Positions 8,777 through 18,080 of a DNA stretch of 57,847 nt are shown one piece after another (positions within the stretch are counted from its first letter, which is position 1; the number at the start of each line of letters is the position of its first letter). The notes below the pieces were generated by a model. The model searched no databases. It was given only the letters and a program-made list of their open reading frames with translations, and was not told the origin of the DNA. A program made the translations under genes and the position numbers. The DNA comes from Lachnospiraceae bacterium (GTDB lineage: Bacteria > Bacillota > Clostridia > Lachnospirales > Lachnospiraceae): assembly GCA_017548765.1 (NCBI GenBank), contig JAFYZH010000005.1, forward strand, positions 1 through 57,847. Direction: 5' to 3'.

Positions 8777-9922
8777 ATGAAGAAAAAAGGACTGTCGCTT
8801 TTGGCGGCTTCAACACTCATGTTGGTTTCATTTGGATGTACCAATGTTAACACGCTGTCGGAAACGACTGCAAAAGAAACCGTGGAAACGGCGGAGTATA
8901 CGACCGCTGAAACGCCTGCAGAGACGGACGCTCCTACGGAGGTTGAACCTTCGACGGAGATCGAAACCACGGAGGTTGAGTTCTCGACTGAACTCAAAAC
9001 TACGGAAGTCGAGAGCACCGAAGAGGTAACCACGGCAGAGCCCGAGACCACGGAGGAGGAAACGACTTCAGAGCCTGCGACCGAGACGGAAGAGACATCG
9101 TCGGAAGCATCAACAGAGGAGCCGGAAACTGCAGAAGAGACGAACGCGGAAGAAACTACGGAGGCGCAGACCGAGGAAGATACGGAAACCATCGCGATCG
9201 ACGACGAGCATTTTCCGGATGGGGTATTCCGCAAGTATGTCAGCATGTACTGTGATACCAATAAGGACGGCGTGCTGGACGAAGACGAGCTTCTGAATGT
9301 GAAGGAGCTCCGCCTGTATAATCAGGTCGGAAAATCCTGGGAAGTGACCGATCTGACCGGCATCGAATACTTCACGGCTTTGGAAGTGCTCGAATGTATG
9401 GAGAATAAACTGACGCAGCTGGATGTGAGCCGCAACACTGCACTGGTGGAACTGGACTGCTCGAATTCCAGAATGACGAGCCTGGATGTCAGCAAGAATA
9501 CGGCGCTGAAGCGTCTGGCGTGTGAATACACCTACATTTCCGAGTTGGATGTGAGTCAAAATACCGCATTGGAAGAGCTGGATGTTTTCAGTACACAGTT
9601 AACTAAGATCGACGTGACGAACAATCTGGCCCTGAAGAAACTCGATATCAGCTATACGAAGATACCTGAAGTGGATATCACGAAAAATGCCGCTCTGGAG
9701 GTGCTGGTGGCAATGGGCACCATGATCCCTCAGTTCGATACCTCCTGCAATCCCGAACTCATAACGATCATTGCTTCCGCATCGAAACTGGAGCAACTGG
9801 ATCTTCAATACAATCAGAAGTTACAAGATGTATTCGTTAATCCGAAGACGATCGTGACCGGCGTCGACGGAAGGGAAGACATAGTTACTGTGATCGATGT
9901 CCGCTATGCCGGGGAGACGTAA
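8777..9922 (+). CDS. LRR lipoprotein on a long Thr/Glu stalk
   Basis: The 381-residue protein starts with a lipoprotein signal (basic MKKK, hydrophobic core, SFGC with the modified Cys at 21). A stalk of about 115 residues made almost only of Thr, Glu, Ser, Ala and Pro follows, then the HFPDGVFRKYV cap, an EF-hand (D160 to E171, DTNKDG) and seven to eight LRRs equivalent one-for-one to those of the receptor at 7585. It begins 28 bp after that receptor behind GGAGGGATG. It is probably outer-leaflet anchored and could compete for, or present, the ligand of the paired receptor; that is speculation. The stalk would span a thick wall. Confidence 0.85.
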   Translation: MKKKGLSLLAASTLMLVSFGCTNVNTLSETTAKETVETAEYTTAETPAETDAPTEVEPSTEIETTEVEFSTELKTTEVESTEEVTTAEPETTEEETTSEPATETEETSSEASTEEPETAEETNAEETTEAQTEEDTETIAIDDEHFPDGVFRKYVSMYCDTNKDGVLDEDELLNVKELRLYNQVGKSWEVTDLTGIEYFTALEVLECMENKLTQLDVSRNTALVELDCSNSRMTSLDVSKNTALKRLACEYTYISELDVSQNTALEELDVFSTQLTKIDVTNNLALKKLDISYTKIPEVDITKNAALEVLVAMGTMIPQFDTSCNPELITIIASASKLEQLDLQYNQKLQDVFVNPKTIVTGVDGREDIVTVIDVRYAGET

Positions 9923-9977
9923 ACGCAGGAAGATGTGCTCGGCGAGGAGCCGTAGCGGAAAATAGGGGAGAAAGAAA

Positions 9978-12659
9978 ATGAGCAAAAAAAGAAAGGCAAT
10001 AGCATTTGGAGTAACCGTAGCGGTAGCGTTAGCGGTTCTGTTGGTAGTGTTTGTATGGAAGCCGTGGGACGGCGCCGGCTCTGCCGTGAAAAACTTCGAG
10101 AAGATCAAGATCGATAAGGTACATTTTCCGGATAAGAATTTTCGGGACTTTGTCAGTGACAGGTATGACGAAAACGAAAACGGATCGCTGGATGTGTCGG
10201 AGTACGGAACGGTTTCCTGGATCGACGTGAGCGGTATGGAGATCACAAGCCTGAAGGGTATAGAGTACTTTTTGAGCTTGGAGTATCTGACTTGTGACCA
10301 GAATGCTCTGGAGGAACTGGATGTTAGCCAAAACCGGCTACTGACCAACCTCTCATGTGGTGATAACCACTTAAAAACGCTGGATGTGAGCCAGAATTCG
10401 ATCCTGACATCCTTACTCTGCCAGGGCAATGCTCTGGAAACTTTGGATGTCAGTAAAAATTCGTATATGGAAACGCTGCACTGCAGTAACAATCGATTGA
10501 CTCAGTTAGATCTCAGCCAGAATAAGCAGTTGTCATCTCTGGATTGCAGTGGGAATGCTCTAGGTTCATTATCCTTGGAAAATAATCCCTATCTCCGCCG
10601 TTTATTCTGCAAATCGATCGGGGCGTCATCCCTGGATATCAGTCGGAATACGATCCTTCAGGAACTGAATTGCTCGTTTAATGATCTGACATCCCTGGAT
10701 ACCAGTCATAATCCGAAACTAAAAATCGTGGACTGCTCCGATAATCAACTTACGGATCTGGATCTGAGCCAAAATCCCGTATTGAGATCTCTTCAGTGCA
10801 TGGATAATAAATTGACAACTGTGGATTTGAGAAATAATCCAGATATGACGACACCGACCTGTGACAGTAATGTTGAGATCCTTCGGGCGGAGGATCCGGA
10901 GGAGACTGCACTGGTTAAGATGGATCCGAACATTCATTTAGCGATAAATGAGGGGAACTTCCCTTCAAAATCCCTGCGAGAGTACGTTAAGTCAACGTAT
11001 GATCTGGATGGGGATGGTGTGCTTAACGATCAGGAGATGTTTGCGATCACGCGGATCGATACGAATGATATTTGGAAGTATGATCCGGAAGAAAGCGAGC
11101 CGATCGATCTTAAGGGGATCGAGTTGTTCGTCGCATTAGAGGAACTCGATTGCGCTTTTGACGATCTTACCGAATTAGATGTCAGCCAGTTTGCGGCATT
11201 GAAGTCCTTGCAGTGCAATGGCAACAAACTGACGAAGCTGGATGTGAGCCACAATCCGGAGTTAGAGGATCTTTGGTGTAGTGAAAATCAACTTTCAACA
11301 TTGGATGTGAGCCACAATTCGAAGTTGAAGTATTTAGCATGCTCCAATAATAACCTGACACTAGTGGATGTGAGCCATAATCCGAAGCTGATCCAGTTGG
11401 TGTGCGGCGGTAATCCGCTTACTTCACTGGATGTGAGTCACAACCCGGAATTGGAGAACCTGACAACGCTTGGGCATAAGAAGGATATCATAAACTCCTT
11501 AAACCTGACTCAAAACCCGGCCTTAAAGAAATTGTATCTCACTTGCAAGGCGAAACAGTTGGATTTGACTCAAAATCCGAAGCTGGAAGTAGTATACATC
11601 CGTGATGATGAATTGACCTCCATTGATCTGAGTAAATGTCCGGAACTGACGTCAGTCATTTTCTTTGGAAATAGCCTGACGACACTGGATCTGAGCCACA
11701 ATCCTGCACTGAATAGTGTCGACATCCGGTCCGAAAGCCTGACGACACTGGAACTGGAGAACGGCTCGAAATTGACAGGCCTTTCCTTTACCTGCCCTAA
11801 ACTTTCGATCCCCGACATTCGGCAGTTTCCTGAACTGCATAGTTTGGGTATATATCATAACGACCTGGCTCAGTTGGATGTGAGTCAGAACCCGCAACTG
11901 CAATTCTTATACTTATATCATACGAATGTCAGCGAACTGGACTTTAGCAAAAATGCCGGACTGAGGGAGGTTTATTGTCAATCAAATCGGTTAAGATCCC
12001 TTACCTTCGGCATTAATCTGAAACTGCATACGGTGGATTGTGCTAAGAATGAATTGACAAAACTTGACTTCAAAAATGTTCCCCAATTGCAGTTCTTATA
12101 TTGCTACTCAAATCCTCTGAAAGAGCTTGATCTCAGCTGGAATTTCTCGCTGAATACGATCATGGCCTATGATACCGAGCTGCCGAAGTTGGATATCAGT
12201 AATTGTTTTTCGCTCGCTGAGCTGATCCGCGATAAAAGTTCGAAGCTTCTTAAGGGTGACGAAGAATTCGAAGAAGCGAAGTACGATGGACAGCTCTCCT
12301 ATGAGGAACTCGAGGACGGCTTCATCCGCATGAAGGACGGCAGATATTACACGGTAACCGGATCCGTTCAAAACAGTGAGCAGTTGTTTGAAAGTATGTA
12401 CGATTGGCAGGAAGTATATCCCTATGAGATCCAGGGAGATGCCCTGATCATTCGGGAGAACTTTTATTTCACGACCGAGAAGGAGTCGACCATCTTTAGA
12501 GAAGGAAAGCGCGAGTTTACGAAACTGAAATTGAGCGACTCGGTGAAGATCATGAAAGATGGCAGCGATATCGACGCAGCTACCTTTAACACAAGTGCGT
12601 CGTGGCGGATCGAGATGCAGATCAAGGACGGCGTCGTAACGGAGATCTCGATGGATTAA
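9978..12659 (+). CDS. Long signal-anchored LRR protein with C-terminal domain, copy 1
   Basis: The 893-residue protein has a short basic N-terminus and one helix (about residues 8-27, then WKPWDG). Two EF-hand plus LRR modules follow: EF-hand D64-E75 with about 9 LRRs, and EF-hand D342-E353 (DLDGDG) with about 18 LRRs, several in the second half lacking the cysteine. A non-LRR C-terminal domain (about 770-893, starting DGQLSYEELEDGF) is shared with 12869 and 15394. The ribosome site is GGGGAG. It is the last gene of the cassette 3 operon, ended by a hairpin at 12722. It has no sigma-linked cytoplasmic domain. Likely a surface adhesin or co-receptor; ligand unknown. Confidence 0.85.
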   Translation: MSKKRKAIAFGVTVAVALAVLLVVFVWKPWDGAGSAVKNFEKIKIDKVHFPDKNFRDFVSDRYDENENGSLDVSEYGTVSWIDVSGMEITSLKGIEYFLSLEYLTCDQNALEELDVSQNRLLTNLSCGDNHLKTLDVSQNSILTSLLCQGNALETLDVSKNSYMETLHCSNNRLTQLDLSQNKQLSSLDCSGNALGSLSLENNPYLRRLFCKSIGASSLDISRNTILQELNCSFNDLTSLDTSHNPKLKIVDCSDNQLTDLDLSQNPVLRSLQCMDNKLTTVDLRNNPDMTTPTCDSNVEILRAEDPEETALVKMDPNIHLAINEGNFPSKSLREYVKSTYDLDGDGVLNDQEMFAITRIDTNDIWKYDPEESEPIDLKGIELFVALEELDCAFDDLTELDVSQFAALKSLQCNGNKLTKLDVSHNPELEDLWCSENQLSTLDVSHNSKLKYLACSNNNLTLVDVSHNPKLIQLVCGGNPLTSLDVSHNPELENLTTLGHKKDIINSLNLTQNPALKKLYLTCKAKQLDLTQNPKLEVVYIRDDELTSIDLSKCPELTSVIFFGNSLTTLDLSHNPALNSVDIRSESLTTLELENGSKLTGLSFTCPKLSIPDIRQFPELHSLGIYHNDLAQLDVSQNPQLQFLYLYHTNVSELDFSKNAGLREVYCQSNRLRSLTFGINLKLHTVDCAKNELTKLDFKNVPQLQFLYCYSNPLKELDLSWNFSLNTIMAYDTELPKLDISNCFSLAELIRDKSSKLLKGDEEFEEAKYDGQLSYEELEDGFIRMKDGRYYTVTGSVQNSEQLFESMYDWQEVYPYEIQGDALIIRENFYFTTEKESTIFREGKREFTKLKLSDSVKIMKDGSDIDAATFNTSASWRIEMQIKDGVVTEISMD
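10172..10269 (+). repeat. Near-identical segment shared with 13063-13160
   Basis: The DNA for the EF-hand and first LRR cap is nearly identical in the genes at 9978 and 12869 (only a handful of differences in about 98 bp), far more alike than the rest of the two genes. This suggests recent duplication or gene conversion. Confidence 0.7.
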
Positions 12660-12721
12660 AGGACTGTCGATCTCATGTAATTACTCCTTATGTGGAGACC
12701 ACAAGTCCGTAATATGTTTGG

Positions 12722-12757
12722 GTGGGAAGGGTTGAAAGACCCTTCCCGCTGATTTTA
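12722..12757 (+). terminator. Rho-independent terminator of the cassette 3 operon
   Basis: Stem GGGAAGGGT / ACCCTTCCC (12724-12732 with 12739-12747), loop TGAAAG, followed by GCTGATTTT. Confidence 0.8.
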
Positions 12758-12797
12758 AAAAAGACTTCCATCAACTCAGCCACCGGGCCGGCGAATA

Positions 12798-12826
12798 TTG
12801 ACCTGTTGCGCAGATTGTGATTTAAT
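12798..12826 (+). promoter_or_regulatory. Sigma-A promoter for the 12869-15394 gene pair
   Basis: TTGACC (12798-12803), a 17-bp spacer and TTTAAT (12821-12826). It lies just after the terminator and 42 bp before the next start, so these two LRR genes are probably transcribed by the housekeeping polymerase. Confidence 0.65.
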
Positions 12827-12868
12827 GTAAGCAGAACTATTTTTGATCTACAATGTAAGGAAGCAATA

Positions 12869-15352
12869 ATGAGTAAAGCGGTTGTAAATAAAAAAACGAT
12901 ACTCGGCGTGGTCGGCGCGTTAGCCTTAGCGGGCTTGCTGGTCTTTTTTTTGTGTTACCCATGGAAAAGCGGTGACGACCCTTTTACTAAAACGATACCG
13001 ATCGATGAAGAACACTTTCCGGATGAACACTTTCGCGATTATGTCTGCCAAAAATTTGATAGAAACGAAAACGGATCGTTGGATGTGTCGGAGTACGGAA
13101 CGGTTTCCTGGATCGACGTGAGCGATAAGGAGATCACAAGTCTGAAGGGTATAGAGTATTTTACGGGGCTGGAAAGATTGTCGTGTTATGGAAATGAACT
13201 GACAGAGTTGGATCTGAGCCAAAACAGGATACTGGGGTATCTCCAATGTGGGGGCAATTCTCTAACGGCCCTGGATGTAAGCAACAACCCGGAATTGTAT
13301 GAGTTGTCGTGTTATGGAAATCAACTGACGGAATTGGACGTGAGCCATAATCCGGACCTGAAAACACTCCAATGCTCTGAAAATCAACTGACGAAATTGA
13401 ATGTTAGCCCAAATCCGCTCCTCGATGAGTTGGTTTGTGATAACAATAAATTAACTGCGCTAGACGTGAGCCATAATCCGAGGTTGAAATGGTTGAATTG
13501 TAGCGAGAATGCGCTGAAAGAGTTGGATGTGAGTCACAATCCGCGCCTTAATTCGTTGGGTTGCGTAGGCAACAAACTGGCCGTGTTGGATTTGAGCCAA
13601 AATCCGAGGTTGACAAGTCTGAATTGCAGCGAGAATGTGCTGAAAGAACTGGATTTGAGCCATAATCCGAGAATGGAAACCCTCTATTGCAGGAGCAATG
13701 AATTTACTGCGTTGGATTTGAGTAAAAATCCTGAACTTACTTATTATCTGGTCTGCGATGAGAATGTTGCGATCGCACGCGCGGAAGAGAACGAAACGAT
13801 CCCGAGAGATTTCCGTGTTCAGATAGATGAGACAAATTTTCCGGATGAAGCCTTCCGACAGTATATCGCTGAAAATATTACCCGCAAGAATTACTTGGAT
13901 TATGAAAAGTTGTCACGGGTGAAATACCTCAGTTCAGACGATATTTGGAATGACATACAAAGAGAAGATGAGCAGAGAAGTTTAAAGGGCATCGAGTATT
14001 TTTTCGCGCTGAGAGAACTCACGTGCATTGATTGCAATCTTACCGAACTGGACGTCAGCAAAAATACCAAGCTGAGGGAATTGGATTGCAGTTATAATGA
14101 CTTGACGCATCTGGATGTCAGCAACAACCCGAATTTGCAGTCGCTGAAATGTGACAACAACAAATTGACGAGCCTGGATGTGAGTCATAACCGGATGTTA
14201 GAGGAATTGAGTTGCGAAAAGAATCTTTTGACCGGGCTGGATGTGAGCGGGAACCCTGAACTGGAGACCTTATGTGCTTATTGTGATACATTGCCCTCGT
14301 TGGATCTGAGTAACAACGCTGCATTAACCACGCTTGAATGTGGAGGCGCACTATTAACAGCCCTGGATCTAAGACATAATCCTATATTGGGATCGCTTGA
14401 TGTACAGGCTGAAAACCTGACTGTACTGAAGTTGGGAGACACTTCGGAAATACAGACGCTGATACTGCGATGCCCTGCGTTAGAGATCCCGGATATGAGA
14501 CGTTTTCCGGCTTTGACGGAGCTGGGGATCAGCGAAAATCCCCTTGCATCGTTGGATCTGAGTAAAAACACGCAATTGACTTCATTGACGATATGTAATA
14601 CAAATCTTAGCAAACTGGATTTGAGTAAAAATATAAGACTGAAAGAATTATACTGTCAAGAAAACCGATTAGATAAACTCAACATCGGCAACTGTACGAG
14701 ACTTCAGGTGTTGGATTGTGGCCGGAACCGGTTGAAAAAACTCGATTTAAGAAACGCACTGAAACTTGAGAAGTTGTATTGTTTTTTGAACCCAATGTCG
14801 TCGTTGGATATAAGCCGCAATGTCGGTCTCCGGACCCTGAAGTGTCATGGAACTTCCCTATCAAAATTGGATGCCCGTAACTGTAGTTTGCTAATGACTC
14901 TGACCTATGATAAAGGATTAGATCCTCTTGTATGGAACGACTTGGTTTACTTTACCACGATATATGATGGAGAGATCCCATACGAAGAACTCGGAGACGA
15001 TTATATTCGCCTCGAGGATGGCACTTATTCCTGGTATTTGAATGGCACTGAGGGCGAGGGAAAAACGCATGCCGATACCATTTTCAAAAAAGAACGAGAG
15101 ATGCCGTTTGAGCTCCAAGGAGATACCTTGATCTTTCACGGAAAGGTATCCTTGTTGAATGAAGAGCAGCACGTATACCGGAATGTTGATCGTAATTTTT
15201 CCAGATTGAAATGTATCGGCTTCGGGACGTCGGTTAGAGTTTGGAAATGGGGAATAGTGCATTATTTGGATTTTAACGAATGTAGCCCGGATGCAGTATG
15301 GATCAAAGTCGAAGACGGCGTTATAATAGATCTTTCGGCGCAAAAAAATTAG
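12869..15352 (+). CDS. Long signal-anchored LRR protein with C-terminal domain, copy 2
   Basis: The 827-residue protein has an N-terminal anchor helix (about ILGVVGALALAGLLVFFL, then CYPWKSG), an EF-hand (D64-E75, same DNA as in copy 1) with about 9 LRRs, and a second cap (NFPDEAFRQYIAEN) whose EF-hand loop is lost (RKNYLDYEK has none of the acidic ligands). About 14 more LRRs and the shared C-terminal domain (about 700-827, starting DGEIPYEELGDDYIRL) follow. The ribosome site is AAGGAAG. Together with 15394 (41 bp gap) it forms an operon with its own sigma-A promoter. Role as surface LRR protein is inferred; ligand unknown. Confidence 0.84.
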   Translation: MSKAVVNKKTILGVVGALALAGLLVFFLCYPWKSGDDPFTKTIPIDEEHFPDEHFRDYVCQKFDRNENGSLDVSEYGTVSWIDVSDKEITSLKGIEYFTGLERLSCYGNELTELDLSQNRILGYLQCGGNSLTALDVSNNPELYELSCYGNQLTELDVSHNPDLKTLQCSENQLTKLNVSPNPLLDELVCDNNKLTALDVSHNPRLKWLNCSENALKELDVSHNPRLNSLGCVGNKLAVLDLSQNPRLTSLNCSENVLKELDLSHNPRMETLYCRSNEFTALDLSKNPELTYYLVCDENVAIARAEENETIPRDFRVQIDETNFPDEAFRQYIAENITRKNYLDYEKLSRVKYLSSDDIWNDIQREDEQRSLKGIEYFFALRELTCIDCNLTELDVSKNTKLRELDCSYNDLTHLDVSNNPNLQSLKCDNNKLTSLDVSHNRMLEELSCEKNLLTGLDVSGNPELETLCAYCDTLPSLDLSNNAALTTLECGGALLTALDLRHNPILGSLDVQAENLTVLKLGDTSEIQTLILRCPALEIPDMRRFPALTELGISENPLASLDLSKNTQLTSLTICNTNLSKLDLSKNIRLKELYCQENRLDKLNIGNCTRLQVLDCGRNRLKKLDLRNALKLEKLYCFLNPMSSLDISRNVGLRTLKCHGTSLSKLDARNCSLLMTLTYDKGLDPLVWNDLVYFTTIYDGEIPYEELGDDYIRLEDGTYSWYLNGTEGEGKTHADTIFKKEREMPFELQGDTLIFHGKVSLLNEEQHVYRNVDRNFSRLKCIGFGTSVRVWKWGIVHYLDFNECSPDAVWIKVEDGVIIDLSAQKN

Positions 15353-15393
15353 CCGATATATATCAAAGCATCCGTTTCGGATCTGGGAGGAAA

Positions 15394-17940
15394 ATGATGA
15401 GAAAAAGACTATTTGCAATTATGGCTATGGGAACTCTGGTGCTTGCGGCCGGAGGCTGTAAGGGCGATACAGAACCGACATCTGAGGTCAGTGTGACGCA
15501 GCCGTCGAAGCCGCCACTCGATGACGCACCGGTGAAGATCGACGGGGAGGCATTTCCGGATGAGATTTTCAGAGAATATATCCGTGAGAATTTCGATAAA
15601 AACGGAGACGGTCAGTTGAGCGTTTCTGAACGCGGAGCGGTGGATGAAATATACGCGATCCACCGGGGATTTGAAGACGTAAAAGGTATAGAACTCTTTT
15701 ATGACCTGAAGTCGATATACTTTGACAGTAATAATTTAACGACACTGGACGTAAGCCAAAACAAAGGTCTGGAACGGATCAGCTGCACAGGCAATCAGTT
15801 GAAAAACCTGGATGTGAGCGATAATCCGAAACTGATCTCCCTGAGATGCGAAATGAATAGTTTGACCAAACTGGATGTCTCTCAGAACCCTGAACTTTCG
15901 TCGCTGTCCTGCGATGGCAACGATCTTATGTCCCTGGATGTCAGCAACAACCCTAAATTGGTTTGGCTAGAATGCAGCGAAACAAAAATAACTGCGTTGG
16001 ATCTCAGCAAAAATCCCGAATTGCATACTTTCAACTGCCATAAATGTAAATTGAGTTCCCTGGACGTCAGCAACAATCCAAAACTTTTTTCATTGAATTG
16101 CTCCGATAACGGTTTAACCGAACTGATCTTGGGCGAAAAACCGGAATTGATGATGTTAAACTGTGAGAGGAACCAAATAAAGGCGATCGATGTAAGCAGG
16201 GCTCCGCAACTGGTAGAGTTTTCATGTTCGGCTAACGATCTTTCAAGCCTGGATGTCAGCAACAATCCGGTGCTTTACAGTTTGTCATGCGGAGAGAACC
16301 ATTTGCAGACTTTGGATATAAGTCGGAATACGGCGCTGACCAAACTGTATTGCCCGGGTAATCCTCTGACCGCTTTGGATGCGCGCAACAACCCGAAACT
16401 GACGAGCTGTATTTGCGATGAAAGTGTTATCGTGGAGTACGCGATAAACGAGATCGATCCCAATATACTTTATGAGATCGATGAGAAGAATTTTCCGGAT
16501 GCCGCCGTCAGGAACTATCTTCGTTCCTACGTGGACGATGATGGAAACGGAGTGCTCGACGATTCGGAAATCCAAAAAGTGGAATATATCAAGGATGACG
16601 CGATCTGGGATGAGAAAGATAGGGAAAATGGCTCTGTGAACCTGAAAGGGCTGGAAATATTCACGTCGCTCACCGATTTGAGGCTTGAATCGCTGGGACT
16701 GGAAGAGCTGGACTTGAGTAGTTTCACGAAACTGGAGTCCTTGTATTGCAAATGTAACCGGCTCACGAAACTGGACGTAAGTCATAATCCCGAATTGGAG
16801 TGGGTGGAGTGTTCGGAGAATAACTTGACGGAACTGGATGTAAGTCATAATCCCAAACTGAAGGCTTTGCTCTGCAGAAAGAATGATCTGACAACTTTGG
16901 ATTTGAGTAATAATCCGAAATTGTGGTGGTTGGAGTATGAAGGAAAGGGCCTTAAGAAACTCGACCTGACGCATAATCCGGATATGGACTATTTGGAATG
17001 TGTTTGTGACGATCTGACTGACATTGACCTCGGTGAGAAAACAGCCTTAGGCTATCTGGATCTTCGTGGAAGCGGCTTGACAACGCTGGATCTGCGCCCG
17101 GCTTCCGAGTTATCGAATCTTTCTCTGTATTGTGACAACCTGACGAAACTGCTGATCAGTTCGACGGAATTGACCGACCTCAAATTACAGTGTGCAGAGC
17201 TTACGATGCGGGATATGAAGCAATTTCCGGAGTTGTGTACATTATGGATCCTGAATAATAAACTGGAATCCTTAGATCTGAGTAATAACCTGAAGCTGAC
17301 TACGCTCGTGGTCTGCGAAACGCAGTTGAAGGAACTGAATGTCAGTGACCTGCGTTCGTTATCCCACCTGATCCTTCGGTCGAATAAACTGTCTGAACTA
17401 GATGTGCGCGAGAACCATCGTCTGGAAGAGCTGATCTGTTACGGCAACCAACTGTCGAGTATCGATCTTCAATACTGTGTCAACCTCAAAAGCTTTATCT
17501 CCGATCCCGAAGTGGATGTTTCCGGAGATGAGCGGGTTTTGTATTCGTACAGATATGGCGGAGAGTCTTTATTCAAAGACGACGCATCCGGCATGTTGCA
17601 GCTGGAAGATGGCGAGTATCGTTTTACCAGCGCTTCACATTACAGGGTCGTAACCGATGGGTTCAAAGAGGAGTATGATATCAAAATAGAAGACGGAGTG
17701 CTTTTGATCGATGGTGCGCTCCATATCGTGAAAAACGACGAGAAGAAGTTTGTCTTGGAGTGTAAGCGCGAAGGAGTAAAACTTAAGCTCGCCCCTGATG
17801 TGAAGATCACCATAACGGGGCACGAGGCCAGCGTTGAAAAATTCAACTCGGAAAATGCATACTCCGTGGCGGATGAGGGTGTCATCTTGAAGATCAAAAA
17901 CGGTCTGGTGACGGAGATCGTTGAAAAGTCTCTGACCTGA
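15394..17940 (+). CDS. Long LRR lipoprotein with C-terminal domain, copy 3
   Basis: Start taken at 15394 because GGGAGG lies just upstream and the protein then begins with a textbook lipoprotein signal ending LAAGGC (Cys 22); an ATG at 15298 would extend it by 32 non-signal residues overlapping the previous gene. The mature 848-residue chain has two modules: EF-hand D68-E79 (DKNGDG) with about 11 LRRs, and EF-hand near 381 (DDDGNG) with about 15 LRRs, then the C-terminal domain (about 728-848) also seen in 9978 and 12869. It is the lipid-anchored version of those two. A run of short repeats near 17100-17170 is degenerate. Confidence 0.85.
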   Translation: MMRKRLFAIMAMGTLVLAAGGCKGDTEPTSEVSVTQPSKPPLDDAPVKIDGEAFPDEIFREYIRENFDKNGDGQLSVSERGAVDEIYAIHRGFEDVKGIELFYDLKSIYFDSNNLTTLDVSQNKGLERISCTGNQLKNLDVSDNPKLISLRCEMNSLTKLDVSQNPELSSLSCDGNDLMSLDVSNNPKLVWLECSETKITALDLSKNPELHTFNCHKCKLSSLDVSNNPKLFSLNCSDNGLTELILGEKPELMMLNCERNQIKAIDVSRAPQLVEFSCSANDLSSLDVSNNPVLYSLSCGENHLQTLDISRNTALTKLYCPGNPLTALDARNNPKLTSCICDESVIVEYAINEIDPNILYEIDEKNFPDAAVRNYLRSYVDDDGNGVLDDSEIQKVEYIKDDAIWDEKDRENGSVNLKGLEIFTSLTDLRLESLGLEELDLSSFTKLESLYCKCNRLTKLDVSHNPELEWVECSENNLTELDVSHNPKLKALLCRKNDLTTLDLSNNPKLWWLEYEGKGLKKLDLTHNPDMDYLECVCDDLTDIDLGEKTALGYLDLRGSGLTTLDLRPASELSNLSLYCDNLTKLLISSTELTDLKLQCAELTMRDMKQFPELCTLWILNNKLESLDLSNNLKLTTLVVCETQLKELNVSDLRSLSHLILRSNKLSELDVRENHRLEELICYGNQLSSIDLQYCVNLKSFISDPEVDVSGDERVLYSYRYGGESLFKDDASGMLQLEDGEYRFTSASHYRVVTDGFKEEYDIKIEDGVLLIDGALHIVKNDEKKFVLECKREGVKLKLAPDVKITITGHEASVEKFNSENAYSVADEGVILKIKNGLVTEIVEKSLT

Positions 17941-17996
17941 TCGTCGCTTTCCGTATAAGGTTTCATTCAACCCGGAATAAAAAAATGAAAAAATGT

Positions 17997-18038
17997 TGTA
18001 AGGTTTCCTCCGAAAAATCGTAATAGGACAATGAAAGG
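17997..18038 (+). promoter_or_regulatory. Probable ECF-type promoter of sigma cassette 4
   Basis: TGTAAGGTTT at 17997-18006, then ATAGGACAATGAAAGG at 18023-18038, again 26 bp start to start. It is the most diverged of the four copies but keeps TGT...TTT and TGAAAGG. Confidence 0.6.
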
Positions 18039-18080
18039 CTTATTACTTGCGGTTCAGACCGCAAAGGAAGGTGGATTGCT

